Source: Nicotiana tabacum (Eukaryota; Streptophyta; Magnoliopsida; Solanales; Solanaceae). Taken from it: 64,000 nt of DNA. A model generated the notes under the pieces. That model did not search any database. It had not been told where the DNA came from and was given only the letters and a program-made list of their open reading frames with translations. Below, piece by piece: positions 55,423-64,000 of the stretch. Where the stretch lies: NCBI RefSeq assembly GCF_000715075.1, contig NC_134102.1, positions 95,001,766 to 95,065,765 on the forward strand, in the 5' to 3' direction. Position 1 is the first letter of the stretch. Each line of letters begins with the position of its first letter. The translations under genes were made by a program, and so were the position numbers.

Positions 55423-58111
55423 TCTAACGACCCGACCGGTCGTTTTACTTTCTAGAAACCTGTTCCCCTAAATAAGACTTCCCGCATGTGCTTTTATTAA
55501 TTTATGACTTGTGGGGATGGTTGGTTCGGGATTTGGAAGGTTTCGGGTTGAAATCAGAACACTTGATTCCTTAAGGTTGGCTAAAAAGGCCAAGTTTGAC
55601 TTCGGTCAACATTTTGAGTAAACGATCTCGGAATTGATATTTTACTGTTCCATTAGGTTCATATGATGATTTTAGACTTGGGCGTATGTTCGGATCGGGT
55701 TTTGGATGACTCGGGAGTGTTTTGGCGCCTAATAGTGGAAGTTGGTTCTTTGAAGGCTTTAGAAGTCCTTTAAATTTGGTTTGGAGCGGGTTTTGGTGTT
55801 ATCGAGGTCCTAACAAAATTCCGAGATTGGGAATAGTTCTGTAGTGTCATTTAAGACTTGAATGCAAAATTTGGCGTCATTCCGAGTAGTTTAAGTACGT
55901 TTCAGCGCATTGGAAGTAAATTGAAGAACTTGAAGTTCTTAAGTTTGATTCAATTGATTTTGGGGTGTGACTATTAGTTTTAATATTGTTACGGGCGTTC
56001 CGAGAGTTTGTGCGAGTCCGTTTTATGATTCCAAACTTGTTGGTACGATCGGGTGGGGCCCCAGGGGCCCCGAGTGTCAACCGGATGAGGCTCGGACCAA
56101 GACGAGAATTTGGAGCAACAGCTGAAGCATCAGGTCTGTCATAATCGCACATGCGCTTGGCCAGCCACAGGTGCGACCCAAGCCTCGCATAAGCGGCCAA
56201 GGAAGGGCAACCCAGATTCCTCAGGTGCGGCCCATCCTCCGCAAAAGCGGGACCGCAGAAGCAGAAATTCGTCCGCAAAAGCGATGCCAGCCAGCCTAGG
56301 GGAGTTCCGCAGAAGAGGACTTTCGTCCACATAAGCGAGGGCGCAGGTGCGGCCCTATGACCGCAGGTGCGGAAATCGCTGGAGGCAGTGAACTTCATTT
56401 AATACAGAACTTAGTCATTTTTCTCCCATTCTTCACACATTTGGGCGATTTTAGAGATTCAAAAAGGGAGACTTCAACCTAGCTATTGAGGGTAAGTAAT
56501 TTCTACCTTAATGTGAGTTTAATACATAGATTATGGGTAGATTTTAATATGAAAATTGGTAGAAATCATGGGTTTAGAAGAAAAACCTAGGGTTTAATAA
56601 AAATGAGATTTTACCACGAATATGATTATGAAACTTAGTGAAAACCATATAACTATGTTCCTAAGGTTATGGGTAACAACTTTCATCAAAAATTTTCGGA
56701 ATCCGGGTATGTGGGCCCGAGTGTGAATTTTAGGAATCTTGTAATTTGGGTTGGGTAATCACTCTAATAGTGGAGATATGAACTTTTGTGCATAGATTGA
56801 TTGATTTATGTAATGTTTGACTAGTTTCGAGTCATTTGGCATCAAATTTGGAGGATTGAGCGCATTCTTGAATTGGGAAGTAGGCTTTGAGATGAGGTAA
56901 GTCTCTTTTTTAACCTTGTAAGAGGGAATTAGCCCCATAGGTATATTATAACTAATATGTGGTCCTACATGTAGGGGCTACGTACGTACGAGGTGAGGAG
57001 AGTCCATACGTAGCTACTAATTATGCTATTGTCCGGGTAGTCTAGGACCTATACCATGCTATACTTGAAATGTTTGCACTCCCATTTGTTCATTTAATTG
57101 CTTAAGGCATATTGGAAGTTGATAAAAGAATTGAAAAAGGTTAAAGTTACTTACTTAAAGTTGCAAATGGAACACTTGACTATAAATGAGAATTTGTGTG
57201 TTATTTGAAATGTTTTCTATTTGTGGAGCGGACCGAACGCCTCGGTAGCAGATAGATGCATCTATGGTTCGTGCCGTTCAACCCTCGGCAGTGCACAATT
57301 TAAATATTATATTGGATCGGACCGTGCGACCTTGATATAATATGCGCATGAAAATCTTTGGGACTATTCATGATTTACATTGCTTAAAAAGCCTTGAATT
57401 ACAAGTTGTTAAATAATGAAACTAAGCTTGGGACTTAATACTTGCGAAAGAAGAATTTACTATTTCCTGATATTGAGCTTTCAGTATTGTTCATGAAAAC
57501 CATGCTTAGTATATATTTGAAATATCATTGTTGGCCCATAGTAAGTGTCAAAGTCGACCCCTCGTCACTAGTTCTTCGAGGTTAGACTGGATACTTACTG
57601 GGTACATATTGTTTATGTACTCACGCTACACTTTTGCACTGGATTGTGCAAGATCTGAGGCAGTTACATTTTGTTACCATTCCAGTGCGCATATTTGATC
57701 CCTGCTACAAGACTACACAGTGAGCTGCCATTCCGAGCCGTTCTGCTGCAGCCAAAGTGTTTTTTCTTGTTTATTTGTTCTGTTTATCCCATTTCAGACA
57801 GTCGATTAGAATTCTTTTGTATATTCTACTAGTAGCTCATATACTTATGACACCGGGTCTTGGCACACACTAGTAGACTTATGATTTTGGGATTGTATTC
57901 CTACGGCTATGATTTCATTTAGCTGTTTTCGTTATGATTTCACTTGCTCATTTTAAATTTCCGTTATTTGTTAAATTCTTTAAATTTAAGGAAAGTTAGC
58001 TGTTTGAAAAACTTATAAAAAAAATGGAAATCACTTGACGGTTCACAGTCGCCTTGCCTAGCAACGGTGCTGGGTGCCATCACGGCCTAAACCAGAATTT
58101 GGGTCATGACA
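55423..58111 (+). repeat. 3' LTR of W
   Basis: 2.69 kb, highly similar to the 5' LTR. Starts TCTAACG (TGTAACG in the 5' LTR) and ends GTCATGACA. Dyads at 56140-56370, donor-like GAG/GTAAGT at 56894-56902. Followed by GATAA. Confidence 0.95.
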
Positions 58112-58116
58112 GATAA

Positions 58117-58337
58117 CCGTCTTTGCTTGCTTCTTGTTCGTTTGTCATTAGTCAATAACCGTAGATTCTTAGTTAATTGTAGTTTTTAATCACATAATTC
58201 TCAATTGTTGATAATATTGTATAGCAACCAAGCTATAGACTACGAAAATATTGTTTAACTCCAATCCGTGTGGATACGATATTATATTAAACTATATTCA
58301 ACTATCGAGCATATTTAATTGTGTTTTGCGCTCGTCA
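58117..58337 (+). repeat. 5' LTR of V, second part
   Basis: Remainder of the V LTR after the W insertion, ending GCTCGTCA. Matches 63750-63973. Confidence 0.85.
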
Positions 58338-58342
58338 AATTT

Positions 58343-58360
58343 TGGCGCCGTTGCCGGGGA
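58343..58360 (+). promoter_or_regulatory. tRNA-Asp primer-binding site of V
   Basis: TGGCGCCGTTGCCGGGGA, five bases after the LTR end; perfect form of the site also seen in A. Confidence 0.9.
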
Positions 58361-58617
58361 TTGACAATAAATAGTGTTGGAAATAATTTGTAGTGCTAAT
58401 TCAGGAATTTTTATTTTTATTTTATTTTTCTCTTTTTACGTTTGATGTTCCTTGAATTTGCGCAGGCTACAGGTTAGATTTGTGCATGACTTGATCTTCT
58501 GGGTAGGAAGTGCTACCATACGTAACATAAATTGAGAAACAACTGCGACAACTGAGGAAGGAAAGAAATCTCCCCGAGAATATAGAAAAGGTTGGGCAAT
58601 TCTCAACCAAAGAAATT

Positions 58618-60110
58618 ATGGCTGGATATGATGATAATTTAGATTTGGCTGCAAGAGTGGCAGCCCAAAAACGAGAGAAAGTTGCAAGGGATGCTGAGGA
58701 AACGGCTCATAGAAATGCACAAATTGTCTATGAAGAAGAGAGAGCTCGGAGAATTGCTCAAAATCAACCTTTAGTTCCAGACCAGTTCGGAAACATAACG
58801 CCCGGTGCTGGGAGACCACTTGGTGATTATGCTAGACCGGTATGCAACCAAGGATTATCGAGTATTAGACCACCTCCAGTTGCAGATAATATTTTTGAGT
58901 TGAAGAAAGAGTTGCTCCAAACTCTTCAAAACTGATGTGTCTTCAGAGGGAAGATGAACAAAGATCCAAATAACCATCTAATGGACTTTGAGAAGATTAT
59001 GAACACCTTTTAATGCAATGGTATATCACAAGATGAAGTTTACTTAAGGGCATTCCCCTTCACACTCAAAGATGATGAAAAGTATTGGCTTCGAAGGTTG
59101 CCTAACGGATCGATTAGAACATGGGATGAGATGACCAGGAAATTTCTTGATAAATATTTCTCATATGCTAAGACGGACAAGTTTAGAAGAGAAATCCATA
59201 ACTTTTGCCAGAACGAGACCAAACTGTGTTTGAAGCTTGGGAGAGGTTTAAAGAGATAGTGAGAAAGTGTCAACATAGTGGAATTAAACTCTGGATGTAA
59301 CTCCAGCACTTTTGGGATGGATTGACACCAGCTTCACGCAGAACATTGAGCAATGCAGCTGGAGGTCCGTTGATGAAGAAAGACCCCAGAGGAGATAGTC
59401 ACAATTCTAGATGAGTTATATGAGGATGCAAATCAGTGGCCCTCTGAGATTGCTAAAAGAAAAAGATCAACTGGTGTTCAACAAGTTGATGCTAACATAT
59501 CTGTGCAGGTACAACTTGATTCCATGGCCAAGGAAATAAGGAAGCTGACCTTAGCCTCGATACACAGTGAGCCCCACGCAGCTTGTGATATACGTGGAAG
59601 AGGATACCCTACTCATGAGTGTCAAGCCACAACTGAGTAAGTTAATGTTGTTGAAAATTATAACTTCACTGCAATGGTTCAGAAGCACCCCGTTTTTTCA
59701 TGGAGTTCACCTGGGGGTATTGCAAATGCATGGAAACAAAACAACTCTAGATTCCAAGGATAAGGAACTCAAGGCTTCCAAAATCACCAAAGGCAGTAGT
59801 TTCAACCTCAACAATCCAATCATCCTGGGCTAGAAGATCTAATGAAGTCCTTTATTATCAACACGGATGAGAGGCTAGATGCTCATGGCGCAACTATCAA
59901 AGAACATAGCACAGGGTTGCGAAACTTGGAGAAGAAAGTGGCACAAATTGCCATTGTATTGTCTGAGAGAATCCAGGTACTCTGCTAGCCGATACCGAGA
60001 GGAATCCCAAAGAAACAGTGAATGTTGTGACTTTGAGAAGTGGGCAAGTGTTGAAAGATCCCACTCCAGTCCAAAATAATGTGACACCTGAAAAAGAAAG
60101 TGGGGAGCAG
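58618..60110 (+). pseudogene. Gag of V
   Basis: ATG at 58618 opens 105 codons (MAGYDDNLDLAARVAAQKRE, then Pro/Gly linker), ending in TGA near 58934. The frame then continues with Athila-type gag core phrases (DPNNHLMDFEKIMNTF, stop, DEVYLRAFPFTLKDDEKYW, RTWDEMTRKFLDKYFS) and loses phase near 59215. A zinc-knuckle-like CDIRGRGYPTHEC is at about 59583-59621, although its spacing is not standard. Multiple breaks; not translatable as one protein. Confidence 0.82.
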
Positions 60111-60836
60111 CTAAAAAATGAAGTTGATTAGAAGAAGAAAGGCAAGAAGGGAGGTGAGAAAAAGGAGGAGGAAACTTCAAGAAGGGAGGAACAAGAAGAG
60201 AGCAAGCATATGCCTGCTCTACCTTTCCCCCAAAAGCTGTATAGAGAAAAGCTGGACAGGAAGTTTGAGAGATTTATACATATGCTGAAACAGGTCAATG
60301 TAAATTTGCCATTAACAAGGGTGCTCTCTCAAATGCCAGCTTATGCCAAATTCTAGAAGAAGATCCTCACAAAGAAGAGGAAGATAGAAGAGACCTCAGT
60401 GGTCAAGCTCACAGAGCATTGCAACGCAATCTTGCAAAACAAACTCACACAAAAATGTGAAGATCCAGGGAGTTTTACTATACCTTGCTCGTTAGGCACT
60501 CTTAATTTTGAAAAGTCTTTGTGTGATTCTCGTGCCTCAATTAATTTAATGCCTTTGTCTATTTACAGGAAGCTGGAGAATGAGATTGGAGAGATAAGTT
60601 CTGCACCAATATCTTTGCCGCTGGCAGACCAAACAACTATCATACCCGAGGGGATAGTGGAAGATGTCTTAGTTTGGGTAGATAAGTTTGTATTTCCTGT
60701 AGATTTCATAGTGGTGAAGATGGAGGTGAACAAAGAGGTCCCCCTTATCTTAGGAAGACCATTATTAGCAAAGGGTAGAGCAATATTGGATATATATAAT
60801 AGAAAACTCATGCTTAGAGTTGTGAAGAGACTGTGA
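60111..60836 (+). pseudogene. Gag-pro linker and aspartic protease of V
   Basis: A Lys/Glu-rich linker (60120-60220) leads to FPQKLYREKLDRKFERF and then a frame at 60399-60836. The protease core reads CDSRASINLMP where A has CDLGASINLIP: Asp kept, but Gly of the active-site turn is Arg. EVPLILGRPLLA is the second motif. No RT follows; the frame ends at TGA 60834-60836. Confidence 0.85.
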
Positions 60837-62599
60837 CGTTCGAGATGAATGTATAGACGGGGATGAGAAAGGAGAAGCCAACTGCAAGGGTTGAATAGAA
60901 TGGGAAGAGTTCAAGAGATAAGGCACCAAAGTTTGAGAAAGATAAGTGTGGGGTGTACCCCAAGAAGGCTGGGAAGAAGCTGTCTACATAGATGTGTGCA
61001 TTAGTTTGGGCGAGAAGAATGGAGCCCAACTTCGACTCAGACCCCGACTAGATATTCAGGGAAATTTCCTTTACCTTATGCTTTTTAATTGTGTATCATG
61101 GAGACATGCCACAACTTAAAGTGTGGGGTGGGGGATATTAGTATGTTGTATGTACATTAGTTTTAGTTTTTTGTTACTTTTTAATAGTTAGAAAAGAAAT
61201 TCGAAAAAAAATATTAAAAAAAAATCTTTTCTTTGTAGGTAGTGTATTAATTCCCCCTTGGTTTTTCTTTGTACCGCGGTTCTTTTTTAAGAGTTTTGTT
61301 TGAACCGGGTGTAGTTAGTTTTTATTTTGTTAAGAGTAGAAAACCTTGTGCTATGATTTGAAATGAAAGCAATATTTCTTGCCTCTATCCTGCCTAGAGA
61401 ATAGTGAATGCTTAAATTATGATGATTAGGCTTAGTTTTTGAGTCTTGTATAAGTACCTTAAATAGTATGATCTTAACTTTGCTTAAATTCTTTGACTAG
61501 AGTGTCTTGATAATTATTTCTTTGTTCAGTGAGTTATGTACCATGTGTATGTGAGGTTTGTGTCATTCTGTGCATTGCATCTGATGTCTAGAACTTGCCC
61601 CGTTGTTTGCAAAGCGAAATAGTTGTTTTATGCAGTCTTGGAAGTGATATAGGCATTTTTTTGTTGAGCCAGATATATGTGTTTACCCACCTAATTGTTA
61701 TGTATCTTAGTTAACCCCGTTGAGCATGTAATCTTGTTTCTTTGGCAAACACATTACAAGCCTTACCCATTTGTTTGAATTGACCATCTATTTAAACCTT
61801 GTACCTCTCATGAGCACTTGAAATTATTATGAACTATGTAAAAGTTGAAGTATGAGGTGATTGGTTTGGCTTTTGAGTGGAACTATTGAAATAAGGATAA
61901 AGGTGCACTGTTATTAAAAAGTAAGAGCCACTTGAATTGAAAACGAAAGAAAACAAATAATTGTATGGTTGTTAAAAACGTTTCCTTGATAGTGGTAACT
62001 TTTGATGTAATTGTGCTTAAAGAAGTAGGGAGTTAATATATATTGATGTGAAGATGGAGTTATGGTTTGACATAAGTGTGGGGTTTTGGAAGGTTAAGTG
62101 TATGTATTAAAGTGCTTAGGGTGTTGTATTCACTCTTATATCTAAAGGTATCCTACCCATCCCGTAGCTTAAATTACAACCAATTAAAGTCCTACTTGAT
62201 CCTTGACTGAATGAGCTCAATTAGTAGAGTAGTACACTATGGGCAAGCCTATGGTTCATTTTTTGTGGCATATGAATGTTATTTCTGAGAGTGAGTGAAT
62301 ATTTTCTATCTTGAGTTCCTAGTTGTTCTTAATGTCTATTGTGTGTGGAACTACTCTCTATTGTTGTGTGAGGGCACTTGATTCATGAAAGAAAGGTAAT
62401 GTCGTTGACCTCTATGTTGGAGTAGATGAGCGAGTTGTGAATAATGCGTGGTGCTTTTGAAGCAAATGTTGAGGCTAGGATGTTACACTATTGTGCTTAA
62501 TCTATTTTAAATATTCTTGGTATGATGAGTTATGAGAGTTATGTAATAGGGCCGTGTCTATATAAAGTGTAGTTTGATTGCTCGAGGACGAGCAATGGT
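60837..62599 (+). other. 3' spacer of V
   Basis: No RT, integrase or env-like sequence. Features are AGTGTGGGGTGGGGG (61120-61135), an extra polypurine-like run, A-rich 61190-61225, and phrases shared with the spacer of A (GTCTAGAACTTGCCCCG at 61587). TGCTCGAGGACGAGCAA near 62579 is a perfect palindromic arm just before the polypurine tract. Confidence 0.6.
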
Positions 62600-62614
62600 T
62601 TAAGTGTGGGGTGT
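62600..62614 (+). promoter_or_regulatory. Polypurine-like tract of V
   Basis: TTAAGTGTGGGGTGT, G-rich but interrupted, directly before the LTR start. The same position in A holds TTTGGGGGAG. Confidence 0.6.
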
Positions 62615-63973
62615 TGATGGTTGGCTATAATTACGTGTTTTAGTTGCTTATCACACTCTAATTTACTGTACTTTAATTGAGTTTCAGCTTTAATCACTGG
62701 GGTTTTGCACTAATTGTGTGTTTTATGCCTTGTAGGAGTGATTCTCAGCTATGTAGATGTTATAGAATGAATCAAGCTATTCTGGAGTTTTAAAGTCTGA
62801 GTAAAAGCCCAAGGATTAAGTTAGGATCGTGTTCGGGGATCAACGGACAATAGTGCACTTAACGAGAGAAACCAAGAATTGAGCAGGAGGCCACCCAAGT
62901 GTGCGATCGTGCACTGGGCGCACAAGTAGAGCAGTACACTGGCCAAGGTGCACGGACATATGCGCGAGCACACCTCCAGGTGCGCGACCGCACACGCCCT
63001 ATTCCGGAAATTGTCCTATTTCGTGTAGGAAAAGGTGTTTTTGTTTGGGCCCGACCCTACTTAGTATATATACATGGAAAAATGTAATTTCATGGATTTT
63101 TGGCACATCTTAGACCTAAGGAGGCTAAGGAGGAGTTGGAGAATAGGAAGCACACGAAATTCATCATTCAATCCTCACTCAAGACACGGGTTTGGATCGT
63201 TTTATGTTTTTCTTTACTTTAAGCATATTTGTGATGAATTGCTCCATATCTATGGAGTAGTTCTCTTTAAGGTTTGAATGGATTTGGTATATTGATACTT
63301 GTTTGTGGATATTAACTTTAGGCTTATGTATTGAATCATTGTGGATGATTTAATTGTTGCATCTATATTCACTTGCTCATGTAATCGAGAGAGGTATAAC
63401 TTGTGATACCCTTGCATTATATTTTATTTGGTTAAATTCATTAATTTATCTTAGTAATCGGAAGAGGCTAGTTGAATTGTTGATTAAACCTAGTTAGGAG
63501 GATAATCAAAAGAGGTTCTCCTAAACACCAATCCACTACAAATTCTTGCATATATTCACCGAACATAATTTAGCTCATCTTGTGAGGTTGAGACTTAATC
63601 GAGAGAGGTGTTTCTCCTAAACGTTTGATCTAATAATTGAGTGAATTCGAGAGACTCACTTGAACATTAGAAATGAATTATCTAGAGTTTTGAGAATATT
63701 ATCTTACACCTATCCTATCAAAACCCTATCTTCACTGAACATAATTTAGATCATATTTGCTTGCTTCTTGTTCGTTTGTCATTAGTCAATAATCATAGAT
63801 TCTAAGTTAATTATAGTTTTTAATCACATAATTCTCAACTGTTGATCATCTTGTATAGCAACCAAGCTATAAACTACGAAAATACTGTTTAATTCCAATC
63901 CCTGTGGATACGATATTATATTATACTATATTCGACTATCGAGCATATTTAAGTGTGTATTTTGCGCTTGCCA
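62615..63973 (+). repeat. Second LTR of V
   Basis: 1.36 kb, TGATGGTTGGC to GCTTGCCA. Relative to LTR1 it has an extra stretch of about 80 bp near 63188-63268 and a partial duplication of CATAATTTAG near 63738. Dyads near 62900-63000, TATA at 63065-63072. Confidence 0.9.
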
Positions 63974-63978
63974 AATTT

Positions 63979-63996
63979 TGGCGCCGTTGTCGGGGA
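63979..63996 (+). promoter_or_regulatory. Second tRNA-Asp primer-binding site, after LTR2
   Basis: TGGCGCCGTTGTCGGGGA five bases beyond the end of LTR2, where plain target DNA would be expected. This suggests that another internal region starts here. Confidence 0.8.
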
Positions 63997-64000
63997 TTGA

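Larger units (their letters stand above)
47530..58111 (+). mobile_element. Element W: structurally complete Tekay-type chromovirus
   Basis: 10.6 kb with two LTRs, primer site, gag, protease, RT, RNase H, integrase, chromodomain and polypurine tract in the canonical Ty3 order. Perfect 5-bp target duplication GATAA at 47525-47529 and 58112-58116. It is inserted in the LTR of V and is therefore younger than V. Several stops and shifts break the polyprotein, so the element is no longer autonomous. Confidence 0.95.
46471..63973 (+). mobile_element. Element V: Athila-like element with gag and protease only
   Basis: LTR1 (46471-47529 plus 58117-58337, split by W), tRNA-Asp primer site, gag, protease, 1.8-kb spacer, polypurine tract and LTR2 (62615-63973). 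RT, RNase H and integrase are missing, so it could move only with help from another element. A second primer site follows LTR2, suggesting a tandem arrangement. Related to A by primer, spacer phrases and protease type. Confidence 0.85.

Noticed and set aside
1..64000. tRNA, rRNA genes or an intact protein-coding host gene
   Set aside because: None recognised in either strand; all long frames belong to retroelements or to the captured fragments described.

Overview
The window looks like a piece of a solanaceous plant nuclear genome, most probably Nicotiana or a close relative. The reasons are a Ty1/copia element that resembles tobacco Tnt1 along its whole length, Tekay-type chromoviruses with very long TGTAACGACCC...GTGACA LTRs, and Athila-like Ty3 elements primed by tRNA-Asp. 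I find no intact cellular gene. Nearly everything is nested, decayed LTR retrotransposon, plus two captured cellular fragments: a mitochondrial nad7 piece and the last two exons of a fructokinase. Names X, A, H, Z, Y, V and W below are local labels.

Layout. 1-5384: 3' part of chromovirus X (gag/protease remnant, polypurine tract, 3.45-kb LTR). 5390-14553 (minus): 5' half of Athila-like element A, from a broken env-like ORF through integrase, RT, protease and gag to its LTR. 14554-15393 (minus): 5' part of a chromovirus LTR (H), the site into which A inserted. 15394-16048: mitochondrial nad7 insertion. 16577-21881 (minus): Tnt1-like copia element with two LTRs. 22149-22540: RNase H remnant. 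23425-23781: MITE. 25122-28117: decayed second copia element. 28118-29190: fructokinase exons between inverted repeats, like a Pack-type transposon. 30334-30413: microsatellite. About 30530-30895: end of a CACTA-like DNA transposon that cuts off gypsy element Z (30896-33990, minus; LTR to about 35945). 35946-38558: truncated chromovirus LTR Y. 38559-41427 (minus): truncated 5' LTR of X. 41428-46341: 3' half of A, now on the plus strand. 46342-46470: rest of H. From 46471 to the end: Athila-like element V, whose first LTR is split by a structurally complete chromovirus W (47530-58111, perfect GATAA duplication). V carries gag and protease but no RT or integrase, and its second LTR is followed by another primer-binding site.

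Main result. The two halves of A lie about 36 kb apart in opposite orientation. Their broken ends carry matching 5-bp duplications at two independent insertion points (X in A, and A in H). This points to an inversion with one breakpoint near 38558/38559, or an assembly error that mimics one. Other points of interest are a shared splice-donor/acceptor architecture in the chromovirus LTRs, CpG-rich short dyad clusters in the LTRs of four families, the fructokinase capture, and an unedited nad7 copy.

Limits: boundaries were read by eye from LTR termini, primer-binding sites, polypurine tracts and target duplications. Family names rest on recognition of conserved domains. No alignment or database search was run.
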